A stretch of DNA of 64,000 bases from positions 62,001-126,000 of the forward strand of contig JACPCR010000064.1 of assembly GCA_016179685.1 (NCBI GenBank), given 5' to 3'. How positions within the stretch are numbered: the stretch's first letter is position 1; each line of letters begins with the position of its first letter. Below, in pieces: positions 34,527 to 42,434 of this stretch. Position numbers and translations under genes: made by a program. A model generated the notes under the pieces. It was not told the origin of the DNA, searched no databases, and was given only the letters and a program-made list of their open reading frames with translations. This DNA comes from Planctomycetota bacterium (GTDB lineage: Bacteria; Planctomycetota; PUPC01; JACPCR01).

Positions 34527-35123
34527 ATGGGGGCAGAGGTGCCAAGTGAAGCCAGAGCCCTTCCGCATGGAGGCACACCGGTGGGGCAGGCGAAGCTGGC
34601 TCGGGAGGCCGGGCTGGCGAACAATACGGTGGCAGCCGGCTATATTGAATTACTGGCCGACCTGATGAGCGTGGGCATCGCGCAGGAATGGGATGCTTCC
34701 CGCGGGATTCGGCTGGCGCGAAGACCGGCAAAATTTCCATTCATCCATCTACTCACCGCCGTGGCCTGGGACGCCACTAGGCTGCGCACGGTCGCCGACT
34801 TCCGGTCACTCCCTGCCGAAGAACAGGGCCGATGGCTCGAATGGATGGCGGCGCAGGAGGTCTGGCGCAGGGCCGCCCTCCGGGGCGAAGAATTCCCCGA
34901 GATGATGGCCTTCTGGAAGACCCCGAAGCACGAATTGGACTTTGTTCTCGGCCCCGAAAATGTTTTGGAAGTCAAGCGAGGCCCAACCAGCCCCATCGAA
35001 TTCGCCTGGTTTCCATCGGTGTTTCCAAGAGCCAGGCTGACCGTGGTGAGCACGGAGCGATTCGAGACCGACCGAATCCGTGGGGTGACCCTCGAAGACC
35101 TTCTTCTGGACGAGACCTGGTAG
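34527..35123 (+). pseudogene. Truncated AAA/DUF4143 ATPase (C-terminal part only)
   Basis: The 198-residue frame reads like the C-terminal half of the DUF4143 ATPase family. It has a winged-helix part (AKLAREAGLANNTVAAGYIELLADL), PFIHLLTAVAW, and the terminal nuclease-like segment FWKTPKHELDFVLGPENVLEVKRGPT (Asp...ExK). The N-terminal P-loop ATPase domain of about 200 residues is absent, and sequence upstream of about 34570 matches nothing. It is best treated as a remnant. Its TAG stop is the first base triplet of R1 copy 8. Confidence 0.65.
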
Positions 35124-35165
35124 TCGGCGCGCGGGGAAGTGCGGACGCACTTCCCCGCGCCGACT
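35121..35165. repeat. R1 palindrome, copy 8 (contains a stop codon)
   Basis: TAGTCGGCGCGCGGGGAA and its mirror, which lacks one CG, flank GTGC-GGAC-GCAC. The initial TAG is the stop codon of the truncated ATPase gene. Confidence 0.8.
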
Positions 35166-35172
35166 CAACGCA

Positions 35173-35178
35173 TATAAT
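35173..35178 (+). promoter_or_regulatory. -10 box placed for a leaderless or near-leaderless transcript
   Basis: A perfect TATAAT ends 9 nt before the ATG of the SDR gene (35188), so transcription would begin at or next to the start codon. There is no clear -35 because the R1 stem occupies that position. Confidence 0.45.
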
Positions 35179-35187
35179 GCAAAGCGC

Positions 35188-35961
35188 ATGTCTTCAGAAT
35201 CGAATCGTCGAGAACTGGAAGGCCTCAAGGCCGTCGTCACCGGTTCCAGCAGCGGCATCGGCCGCGCCATTGTCCTTGCCCTCGCGGAAGGCGGCGCCGA
35301 CGTCGTCATCCACTGCCGCCGGTCCCTTCCGGCCGCCGAGGAAGCGGCCCGCGCCGCCTCTGGCCACGGAGTCCGGGCCAGCGTGCTCCAGGCGGATTTT
35401 GAGAATCCCACGTCCTACGATCCGTTCGTGCAGGCCGCCTGGGACGCCTTCGGAGACGTCGACGTCTGGGTCAACAACGCCGGCGCGGACCTCCTGACGG
35501 GGCCCGCCAGCCACCAGTCTTTCGAGCGAAAACTCGAGCTGCTGCTGCGGATCGACGTGACGGCGGCGGTCCACCTGGGCCGCGCCGCGGGCCGGCGCAT
35601 GAAGGCCGCCGGAAAGGGCCTCATCCTCAATATGGGATGGGACCAGGCGGAGCAGGGGATGGAGGGCGACAGCGGCGAGCTGTTCGGGGCCGCCAAGGGG
35701 GCCATCATGGCGTTCAGCCGCAGCCTCGCCCTCTCCCTGGCGCCTGAGGTCCGGGTCAATTGCCTCGCCCCGGGCTGGGTTCGCACCGCCTGGGGTGAGC
35801 AGGCTTCTGAATCCTGGCAACGGAGGGTGCTCGAAGAGACGCCATTGCGCCGGTGGGGCACTCCGGAGGACGTGGCCGCCGCGGCGCGGTTTCTCGCCTC
35901 GCCCGCGGCCCGGTTCATCACCGGCCAGGTCCTCCGGATCAACGGTGGGGCCGTCCGTTAG
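35188..35961 (+). CDS. Atypical short-chain dehydrogenase/reductase
   Basis: The 257-residue protein has the SDR cofactor motif TGSSSGIG (residues 19-26), WVNNAGA and a normal C-terminus (RFITGQVLRINGGAV). The catalytic triad is unusual. The expected Ser is replaced in LILNMGWDQ, and the expected Tyr of YxxxK is Phe (F166-G-A-A-K170). A classical hydride-transfer mechanism is therefore doubtful. The next gene, a dihydropteroate-synthase-related protein, suggests a pterin-related role, for example in tetrahydromethanopterin-type cofactor synthesis, but this is inference. The stop codon lies in R1 copy 9. Confidence 0.78.
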   Translation: MSSESNRRELEGLKAVVTGSSSGIGRAIVLALAEGGADVVIHCRRSLPAAEEAARAASGHGVRASVLQADFENPTSYDPFVQAAWDAFGDVDVWVNNAGADLLTGPASHQSFERKLELLLRIDVTAAVHLGRAAGRRMKAAGKGLILNMGWDQAEQGMEGDSGELFGAAKGAIMAFSRSLALSLAPEVRVNCLAPGWVRTAWGEQASESWQRRVLEETPLRRWGTPEDVAAAARFLASPAARFITGQVLRINGGAVR

Positions 35962-36011
35962 GAATCGGCGTCCGAAGCGTGGAAACGCTGCGGACGCCGA
36001 TTCCTAACGGA
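35954..36011. repeat. R1-like palindrome, copy 9 (contains a stop codon)
   Basis: Perfect 21-bp arms, the longest in the window, start TCCGTTAGGAATCGGCGTCC. The 16-nt apex is AAGCGTGGAAACGCTG (AGCGT/ACGCT stem, GGAA loop), different from the GTGC box of other copies. The TAG stop of the SDR gene lies in the left arm. Confidence 0.82.
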
Positions 36012-36038
36012 AACACCGAAACGGCACAACCTTCTTCC

Positions 36039-37412
36039 ATGACCGACATACTTCCCCGCATCCTGTTCGTTACCGGTCAACTTGCCGAGCCTTCCCTGCG
36101 GCGGATGGTGGGCGAGCTGGGGCCGCAGGCCGGCTTCGAGCCGGAGGTGGCGGTCCTCAAGATCACCGTCGCGGCCCTGATGACCCCGAAATGGGTCGCG
36201 GCGCGACTCGAAGCGCCCGCGGGCATCGACCGCGTCCTCCTGCCCGGTTACTGCACGGGCGACCTGAAGGTGATCGGGGATCGCACGGGGTTGCCCGTGG
36301 AGCGGGGTCCCAAGGACCTGCTGGACTTGCCGGAGTATTTCGGGCAATCGGCGAGGCGGCTGGAGGGCATCGGCGGCTTCGACATCGAGATTCTCGCGGA
36401 GATCAACCATGCCCCGAAGCTCGGGCTCGATCGGCTTCTCGAGGCGGCTCGGCACTATCGCACGAGCGGGGCCGACGTCATCGACCTCGGCGGCGTGCCG
36501 GGCGAGCCATGGCCCGGCTTCCCGGAGGCCGTCCGGGCCCTCCGCGGCGAAGGCTTCCGCGTTTCCATCGACAGCCTGGACCCCGGCGAGGTCGGACCCG
36601 CCGTGCGTGCCGGAGCGGAGCTGGTGCTCAGCGTCAACTCGACCAACCTCGATGCGGCGCGGGATTGGGGCTGCGAAGTCGTCGCTATCCCCGACGATCC
36701 GAAGAGCCTCCGTGGCCTCGATTCCACCGTCGAACGTCTCGATGCGTGGAAGGTCCCTTTCCGCATGGACCCCATCCTCGAGCCCATCGCCTTCGGCTTC
36801 GCGGAGTCCCTTGGCCGTTACCTCGACGTGCGCCGCCGCTACCCGCACGCGGAGTTGATGATGGGCATCGGCAACCTCTCGGAGCTGACGGAAGTGGACA
36901 GTGCAGGCATCAACCTGCTTCTCGCCGGGTTCTGCCAGGAGGTGGGCATCCGCAGCGTGCTGACGACCGAGGTCATCAACTGGGCGAGGAGCTCCGTCCG
37001 GGAAATGGACGTCGCCCGCCGGATGGTCTACCACGCCTGCCGGCATGGAGTGCTTCCGAAGCATCTCGGCCCGAGTCTGGTCCTGCTCCGGGACCCGAAG
37101 GTCCACGAGTACGGCGCGGCCCGACTCGAGGAGCTCGCGAGCCAAATCCGGGACAGAAATTACCGAATCTTCGGGGAGCGCGGCGAAATCCATGTCCTCA
37201 ACTCCGAAGGATATCTGCACGGCACGGACCCCTTCGATCTCTTCCGGCAGATGCCCGTCAAGGACTCCTCGCACGCCTTCTATCTGGGTTACGAAATGGC
37301 CAAGGCCATGACCGCCCTCGCCCTTCACAAGGACTACCGCCAGGACCAGGCCCTCGAGTGGGGATTCCTGACCCGCGAAGAAAACCGCCACCCGGTGCGA
37401 CCGGAGTCTTAA
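36039..37412 (+). CDS. Dihydropteroate-synthase-related pterin-binding protein (DUF6513-like)
   Basis: The 457-residue protein has an N-terminal domain (ILFVTGQLAEPSLRRMVGEL, VAALMTPKWVAARL, RVLLPGYCTGDL). A DHPS-like TIM barrel follows, with EILAEINHAP, RTSGADVIDLGG and VSIDSLDPGEV, and a C-terminal extension. The layout matches dihydropteroate-synthase-related proteins of methanogens, methylotrophs and planctomycetes, where they are associated with methanopterin synthesis. The ATG at 36039 follows the R1 element that separates it from the SDR gene. Its TAA stop is inside CTTAAG, the first bases of R2 copy b. The pathway assignment is inferred from family and context. Confidence 0.8.
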   Translation: MTDILPRILFVTGQLAEPSLRRMVGELGPQAGFEPEVAVLKITVAALMTPKWVAARLEAPAGIDRVLLPGYCTGDLKVIGDRTGLPVERGPKDLLDLPEYFGQSARRLEGIGGFDIEILAEINHAPKLGLDRLLEAARHYRTSGADVIDLGGVPGEPWPGFPEAVRALRGEGFRVSIDSLDPGEVGPAVRAGAELVLSVNSTNLDAARDWGCEVVAIPDDPKSLRGLDSTVERLDAWKVPFRMDPILEPIAFGFAESLGRYLDVRRRYPHAELMMGIGNLSELTEVDSAGINLLLAGFCQEVGIRSVLTTEVINWARSSVREMDVARRMVYHACRHGVLPKHLGPSLVLLRDPKVHEYGAARLEELASQIRDRNYRIFGERGEIHVLNSEGYLHGTDPFDLFRQMPVKDSSHAFYLGYEMAKAMTALALHKDYRQDQALEWGFLTREENRHPVRPES

Positions 37413-37607
37413 GGCGGGCCAAGCCCGCAACCCCACAAGGGTTCAAAAGGTGTCAGGGTTCAGGGTTCAGGAATCAACTGACACCCGAGCCGCCTCCCAC
37501 TGGGACCAGTCTGGCGGAACACCTTTCAACTTCTCCACCGGGTGCCCGCCGGGTGCCCACGTAGTGGGCGCGGCGCGGGGCGCGGAGAAGTTACATGCAG
37601 GACTCCG
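37408..37607 (+). repeat. R2 dispersed repeat, copy b
   Basis: It begins CTTAAGGCGGG and runs through GCCCGCAACCCC, AAAAGGTGTCAGGGTTCAGG, CTCCCACTGGGACCAGTCTG and CACCTTTCAACTTCTCC to the GCGGAGAAG end. The initial TTAAG contains the TAA stop of the preceding gene. Confidence 0.85.
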
Positions 37608-37783
37608 ATATCCCAGTTCAGAAGGCGCAGCCCCTCTGAACAGGGAGATCAAGACTTGACGAGGCGGACGCAGGATGGTATGAAACTCAACTTTTTCCGC
37701 CGCGAAAGGTCGTCGGTCGGCCCCGATTGGTTGGCCCCTGGCGAGCTTCAGGCGGAGGGACTCGAAGGCGAGAGGAGTGGACG
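37413..37783. other. Intergenic region occupied by R2 copy b
   Basis: More than half of this 371-nt space is R2. The remainder (37608-37783) shows no gene; a purine-rich GAGAGGAGTGG serves as ribosome-binding site for the oxidoreductase. Confidence 0.6.
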
Positions 37784-38749
37784 ATGGCTGTTCGAATCGG
37801 CTTCATTGGGACCGGCGGCATCGCCGGATTCCACATCAACAATCTGTCGAAGATTCCGGATGCAAAGATTGCCGCCGTATGCGACGTGGTCAAGGAGAAA
37901 GCGGATGCAGCGGCGGCCAAGCTGGGCGCGACGGCGTACCCCGATTTTCATGAGATGCTTGACCGGGAAGACCTGCAGGCGGTGTACGTCTGCCTTCCCC
38001 CGTTCGCCCACGGGCAGCCCGAGCTGGCCGTGCTCGCCAAGGGCCTTGCCCTGTTCGTGGAAAAACCCGTGGCGATGGACTTTCAGACGCTCAAGAAGGT
38101 GACCGCGGCGGTCAAACGAAAGAAGGCGATCACCGCGGTCGGTTACCAGGATCGTTATCTCGATATCATCGAGAAGCTGAAGAAATTTCTTGAGGGCCGG
38201 CGGCCCGGCCTGATCCTGGGTTACTGGATGGGCGGGATGCCGGGCGTGATGTGGTGGCGGCAGCGAAAGCTCTCCGGCGGGCAGCACGTGGAGCAGACGA
38301 CCCATATCTTTGACATGGCCCGTTACCTGTTCGGCGAGGTGAAACGGGTGAGCGCTGTGGCCAGCACTGGGCTCATGGCAGAGGTCGAGAAATACGACAT
38401 CGAGGATTGCAGCGCGGTCAACCTCGAGTTCCACAGCGGGTTGGTCGGCACCATCTTCAGCGCCTGCTGCTTGCAGACCGGCGGCCGCTGCGGGATCGAC
38501 ATTTTTGGCAGGGATTACACCGTGGAATACAAGGAACGCACGTCGATCAAGATCACCCACGGACCGATCACGGAGGAGACCCGCGTGGCGAATGATTACG
38601 GGCTGAAAGAGGACCAGGTCTTCGTGGAGGCGGTGAAGAACGGGGACGGTTCGGCGATCCGCGCCCCGTACGAAGAAGGGGCGAAGAGCGCGGCCCTTTC
38701 CCTGGCTGCGAGTGAATCGCTGGCCACGGGGAAGTTCATCGATCTGTAG
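37784..38749 (+). CDS. Gfo/Idh/MocA family oxidoreductase
   Basis: The 321-residue NAD(P)-dependent enzyme starts with the Rossmann motif IGFIGTGGIAGFHINNL. It has VYVCLPPFAHG and the family signature LFVEKPVAMDFQTLKK (EKP). The C-terminal alpha/beta domain includes GGQHVEQTTHIFDMARYLFGEV, where the conserved His of the HxxD catalytic element (THIFD) lies. It likely oxidises a sugar or inositol derivative. ATG 37784 is chosen because the Rossmann motif begins there and GAGAGGAG lies upstream. No partner gene is adjacent; the next gene is a bL34-like protein. Confidence 0.88.
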   Translation: MAVRIGFIGTGGIAGFHINNLSKIPDAKIAAVCDVVKEKADAAAAKLGATAYPDFHEMLDREDLQAVYVCLPPFAHGQPELAVLAKGLALFVEKPVAMDFQTLKKVTAAVKRKKAITAVGYQDRYLDIIEKLKKFLEGRRPGLILGYWMGGMPGVMWWRQRKLSGGQHVEQTTHIFDMARYLFGEVKRVSAVASTGLMAEVEKYDIEDCSAVNLEFHSGLVGTIFSACCLQTGGRCGIDIFGRDYTVEYKERTSIKITHGPITEETRVANDYGLKEDQVFVEAVKNGDGSAIRAPYEEGAKSAALSLAASESLATGKFIDL

Positions 38750-38872
38750 CGAAGTGCCGCCTTCGGGATCGGTCTGCTCCTCCCACCCGGCTTCGGGTTG
38801 CGCACCTGCGTCCGCGCGGGTATCCTTCGATCCCCGTCGAGGACGAGAACAAAAAGAAGGAGAAAATCTCCC

Positions 38873-39007
38873 ATGAAGATGGGACGGCGGTTGAATCGGT
38901 TGCCCAAGAAGCGCAAGAGCGGTTTCCGCAAGCGGATGAAGTCGCCAGGAGGGCGGAAGGTCATCAAGCGCAGGCGGCGGAAGGGCTGCTGGGAACTCTC
39001 CAAGTAG
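38873..39007 (+). CDS. rpmH: Divergent ribosomal protein bL34
   Basis: The 44-residue basic protein reads LPKKRKSGFRKRMKSPGG then RKVIKRRRRKG, matching the bL34 core (KRKxxHGFRxRMxTxxGRxVLxxRRxKGRxxL) over most of its length. ATG 38873 is preceded by AAGGAGAAA 8-10 nt upstream. bL34 binds 23S rRNA in the large subunit. The usual KRTFQPS N-terminus is replaced by MKMGRRLNR, and the C-terminus reads GCWELSK. The gene is not next to rnpA, dnaA or yidC, so it may be a second copy or the only, relocated, copy. Confidence 0.72.
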   Translation: MKMGRRLNRLPKKRKSGFRKRMKSPGGRKVIKRRRRKGCWELSK

Positions 39008-39027
39008 AGGAGTCCTCAGTCCCCAGC

Positions 39028-39108
39028 CCTCAGGCGACGAGGGACCGGGGCCGCCAGGATGGCGGCGCTCCCAGGGACGCTCCCCCGGTCCTCAGGCGAC
39101 GAGGGACC
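39028..39108. repeat. 19-bp direct repeat pair
   Basis: CCTCAGGCGACGAGGGACC occurs at 39028-39046 and again at 39090-39108, a 62-bp spacing, with a GCCGCC/GGCGGC hairpin between. It lies exactly where the 5' part of the higB remnant is missing, so it may have mediated or resulted from that deletion. Confidence 0.6.
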
Positions 39109-39130
39109 TCAGACCTCACTCCGCAGGCGC

Positions 39131-39172
39131 CGGAGACGCGTTTGATGTGGCGATCGTCGATGACCACTGAGG
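39131..39172 (+). pseudogene. higB: higB toxin gene, 3' remnant
   Basis: In the frame ending with TGA just before the higA ribosome-binding site, the codons read AGAGDAFDVAIVDDH then stop, the usual C-terminus of RelE-fold HigB toxins. Everything upstream is lost and replaced by the direct-repeat segment at 39028-39108. The fragment cannot be functional. Confidence 0.5.
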
Positions 39173-39188
39173 AGGCACATGAGTGACC

Positions 39189-39582
39189 ATGGCTGTCGTC
39201 AGCGGTTTGCCGCTGATCCCCCCCGGGGGAGTATTTCCGGGAAGCCTTGGAGGAGATCGGCACTTTCCAGGCGGAGGTCGCCCGCGCGATCGGTGTTTCG
39301 CCTATGCGGGTGTCCCACGTCATCAGGGGCACACGGCCGGTGACGGCGGAATGGGCGCTGCTCTTTGGCCGGGCCTTCGCAGAGTCGCCGGAGTACTGGC
39401 TCAACCTGCAAGCGGCTAACGACCTGAATGCCGCTACGCGGGCCCATCGCCGCCGAATCCTTGCGATCCATCCCCGGGTCCATGCCTGGTTCAGACCCAC
39501 GAACAACCGGCTGAAGCGAAGCGGACGGCGTTCCGCCGCCGCTGAACCCGAGGCCGGTGCGTTCGACCGGAAGAAACGATGA
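39189..39582 (+). pseudogene. higA: higA antitoxin gene with a homopolymer frameshift
   Basis: From ATG 39189 the frame reads MAVVSGLPLIPPG; after a 7-C/5-G run at 39218-39229 the continuation is in another frame. That frame reads EYFREALEEIGTFQAEVARAIG, then SPMRVSHVIRGTRPVTAEWALLFGRAF, PEYWLNLQAANDL. Together they form a complete HigA XRE-type antitoxin (helix-turn-helix, then YWLNLQ signature) of about 130 residues. One base removed from the homopolymer restores it. It may be a real inactivation, a sequencing error or a slippery site. Confidence 0.6.
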
Positions 39583-39746
39583 GCACACTGCAAAGAGCAA
39601 TCGAGATTGTCCGGCCTGGGCAAAAGGCCCGTGAAGTCGCGAAACAATACGATAACGCCAACATGCAGGGGGTTGTTGGGGTCTACTCGCTGGCCATTGA
39701 CCAGGAGATGCAATTGCGAGAGCACAGCGCCTTTCATTGGGACTGA
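39579..39746 (+). CDS. Small ORF overlapping the higA stop, unknown
   Basis: An ATG overlapping the higA TGA (ATGA) opens a 55-codon frame starting MSTLQRAIEIVRPGQKAREVAKQYDNANM. The codon coupling suggests translation with higA. I do not recognise the family; it could also be a truncated gene. Nothing convincing follows until the next gene at 39940. Confidence 0.3.
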   Translation: MSTLQRAIEIVRPGQKAREVAKQYDNANMQGVVGVYSLAIDQEMQLREHSAFHWD

Positions 39747-39939
39747 ACGGGTCCAACCACGCCTTGCTCGGTACGGCGGAAGCCGCCACCCGAGAAGGCG
39801 AGTGTTCGCTGGACGGCTGCCGCCGTCCGTCGAACGGGCTACTCGTTGGCGCGGGCGCCGGCCTTGCCGTCCGCCAGGAGGCTTGCTACCGTCAAGGCCG
39901 ATGCCCCTCAGCTCGCGGCCCGTCCGGCAGGGAAAGAAC

Positions 39940-41520
39940 ATGAACCAGGAATACAGACGTCATCTCATTGAACTGCGGGCTCTGGTCCTTGTGATGGTGG
40001 GAGCTTTCTTCGGGGCAGCCGCTGAGGGAGCGGATGATGTTTCCGATGGAACTTCCGGCAGTCCTTTCGGCATCAACGATGCCTATTCTGCTTCCGGCGA
40101 GCGGACAAGCGATTACCTGCTGGACTTGGGAGTGACCTGGATTTCGGATCACATTCCGAGGCGGGCGATAGAGAAACAACTGAAGGATGGGGCCGTTCGC
40201 TACGATTTCTCCGAAATTGACGGCAAAATCCGCGAGTACGGTATTGAGAGTCATTGCCAAGCTTGGTTGATCCTCAATATCGAGAGCTCGTATCAGTTTG
40301 AGGATGGTCGTCAGGCAGAATGGGGGAAGAAGAGCAGCCGCGGCAGGTTCATCCCACACGGGCCGAAATCCTATGAGGCGTATGGGCGGTTTCTCCAGGA
40401 GACGGTGCGTTATATCAACAGCAGGTCGCCCGGCTGGAAGGTTCGCTATTGGAGTATCGACAACGAACATGCCAGCCTTTTCCTGCCGGTATTCTGCAAG
40501 GCTGAGCTTGCTGAATTGCCGAAAGTCTCCGCGGCGGAAGGTGCGGCCGCCGCGGCAGAGTCGTATGCGGATCTACTCCTGTATTCCGCCCGAGTGATCC
40601 GAGAGGTCGATCCGGATGCCAAAATCGTCTTCGGCGGTCCCGGTGGCGGGACTCCCGACATCGAGTACGAGCTTTATTATTGGAAGTGCTTGTCGTGGCT
40701 GAAGAAAAAGGATGCGAGCGGCGGATTCAATTTCTTCGACTATCACAACTTCAACGTTTTTGAAGGCTATCAGACCAATGCTCGCAACAAGGGATTGGAC
40801 TATTTCCGGAAGGCGCTTTCCGAGTCGGGGTTCACAGAGAAACCCATCGTGATCAAAGCTGGCGGGACTCACTCCGGAGTAGACCGTATAGCGAAAAATC
40901 GTCGTTTGAAACGGCCCCAGACTGAGGCGCAGCAGGCGGAGTATCTTGTGAAGCGGTTTGTCTACCATGCCGCAAACGGCGTACAGACAATCCTATGGGG
41001 CACCATCACCGAAGACAGCAGTCTCCACGGCACCTTCAGCCAAGACGGCCTCGTGTACAATGGGACCCCCACAAGGGAAAAAGCTGACAGGCATCGAGAA
41101 TCCGTTGACCCGGGCAAAGGAATCAAAAAGCTTTCCTACTACGCGATGAAATTCTTGATGGATCATCTCCGGGAAGTGGATTGGACGGCGGCTCAGAATA
41201 TCATGCAAGGTGAGGACAATATCTACGCCTATCGTCTGAGGAGAAAGAAGACCGCGAGGATTTCTTATGTGGTTTGGTGGGACTACGTTAACGAACCGGA
41301 AATTGAGAAAAAAAATGTCAGGGTTGCGGTTGAAACGGGCAGGAGCGCGATCATTACAGAACTGTTGCCCCATGCTGAATCGGGGGTCGCCTTGAGGCAA
41401 AAGACGTATCCGGAATACTTCAGGAATGAACAGCGGCCGGTGGTCAATGGCTTGCTCACGCTGGCGCTTGGAAACAGTCCGGTCCTTGTTGAGATATTGA
41501 ACGAAGACACACCCCACTAA
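39940..41520 (+). CDS. Secreted glycoside-hydrolase-like protein (clan A TIM-barrel type)
   Basis: The 526-residue protein has a weak signal peptide (ALVLVMVGAFFGAAAEGAD) and a barrel resembling GH39/GH5-like hydrolases: GVTWISDHIPRR, the acid/base region VRYWSIDNEHASLFLP (Asn-Glu), and a late SYVVWWDYVNEP. Where clan-A enzymes carry the nucleophile in a TExGG-like strand end, this protein has PIVIKAGGTHSG, so the second Glu appears absent. Activity is therefore uncertain. ATG 39940 follows GGAAAGAA. Codon composition is lower in GC than in neighbouring genes, consistent with recent acquisition. Confidence 0.65.
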   Translation: MNQEYRRHLIELRALVLVMVGAFFGAAAEGADDVSDGTSGSPFGINDAYSASGERTSDYLLDLGVTWISDHIPRRAIEKQLKDGAVRYDFSEIDGKIREYGIESHCQAWLILNIESSYQFEDGRQAEWGKKSSRGRFIPHGPKSYEAYGRFLQETVRYINSRSPGWKVRYWSIDNEHASLFLPVFCKAELAELPKVSAAEGAAAAAESYADLLLYSARVIREVDPDAKIVFGGPGGGTPDIEYELYYWKCLSWLKKKDASGGFNFFDYHNFNVFEGYQTNARNKGLDYFRKALSESGFTEKPIVIKAGGTHSGVDRIAKNRRLKRPQTEAQQAEYLVKRFVYHAANGVQTILWGTITEDSSLHGTFSQDGLVYNGTPTREKADRHRESVDPGKGIKKLSYYAMKFLMDHLREVDWTAAQNIMQGEDNIYAYRLRRKKTARISYVVWWDYVNEPEIEKKNVRVAVETGRSAIITELLPHAESGVALRQKTYPEYFRNEQRPVVNGLLTLALGNSPVLVEILNEDTPH

Positions 41521-41560
41521 AACAGATTGAGATTCCGAGACTGTTCAGGATTTTCGAGAC

Positions 41561-42379
41561 ATGCCGACGGTGAAGATTGGAGAGATCGACCTGGGCGCAG
41601 GCAGGCCGCTGGGGCTCATCGCCGGCCCCTGCGTGCTTGAGGACCGTGACCGCGTGTTTGGAATCGCCGAAAAACTGGTCAAGGTGGCGGGCCGACTCGA
41701 GATTCCCTTCATCTTCAAGTCCAGTTACGACAAGGCGAACCGGACGTCGTGCGGCAGTCCCCGGGGACCCGGGATGGAAGAGGGCCTGAGGCTTCTGGCG
41801 GCGGTCCGCTCCTACTTCGAGTGCCCGGTCCTTTCCGACGTTCACGAAGTGGCGCAGGTGTCGGCCGCAGCAGAGGTCCTCGACGTGCTCCAAATCCCGG
41901 CCCTGCTGTGCCGGCAGACGGATTTGATCCAGTCGGCAGCGAGGACCGGCCGTGCGGTGAACGTGAAGAAGGGCCAGTTCCTCGCTCCTTGGGACATGAA
42001 GAACGTGGTCGAGAAAGTGGAGGCCACGGGCTTCCAGAGACTGCTGCTGACGGAACGAGGGACCTGTTTCGGTTACAACGCCCTGGTCAGCGACTTCAGA
42101 GCGCTTCCGGTCCTCCGGAGCTTCGGATACCCGGTGATCTTTGATGGAACGCACAGCGTGCAGATGCCCGGGGGACAAGGGACGAAGTCCGGGGGCCAGC
42201 GCGAGATGGTCCCTTACCTCCTGCGCGCGGCTGCGGCCGTCGGCTGCGATGCGCTGTTTGTCGAGACGCATCCGGACCCCGATCACGCGCCCTCGGACGG
42301 CCCCAACATGATTCCGATCGAGGACCTTGAGGGAATTCTGAAAAACGTGCTGGCGATCGATGCGGCGGCGCGGCGTTGA
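41561..42379 (+). CDS. kdsA: 3-deoxy-8-phosphooctulonate (KDO-8-P) synthase
   Basis: The 272-residue enzyme condenses phosphoenolpyruvate with arabinose-5-phosphate to KDO-8-phosphate, the first committed step of KDO for lipopolysaccharide. Signatures include [83 protein letters not shown] and [12 protein letters not shown]. Cys24 in AGPC indicates the metal-dependent class (Asn in the metal-free E. coli enzyme). It implies a KDO-containing outer membrane. The next gene has its own promoter. Confidence 0.95.
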   Translation: MPTVKIGEIDLGAGRPLGLIAGPCVLEDRDRVFGIAEKLVKVAGRLEIPFIFKSSYDKANRTSCGSPRGPGMEEGLRLLAAVRSYFECPVLSDVHEVAQVSAAAEVLDVLQIPALLCRQTDLIQSAARTGRAVNVKKGQFLAPWDMKNVVEKVEATGFQRLLLTERGTCFGYNALVSDFRALPVLRSFGYPVIFDGTHSVQMPGGQGTKSGGQREMVPYLLRAAAAVGCDALFVETHPDPDHAPSDGPNMIPIEDLEGILKNVLAIDAAARR

Positions 42380-42385
42380 ACCGGC

Positions 42386-42414
42386 TTGAGGGACCTTGGC
42401 AGCCGGGATAAAAT
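42386..42414 (+). promoter_or_regulatory. Sigma-70 promoter of the lipoyl-acpS-fabG group
   Basis: TTGAGG (42386-42391) and TAAAAT (42409-42414) are 17 nt apart, directly after kdsA. The transcript would carry R1 copy 10 in its leader. Confidence 0.55.
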
Positions 42415-42434
42415 GGGGCCGATGAGCGATCGAG

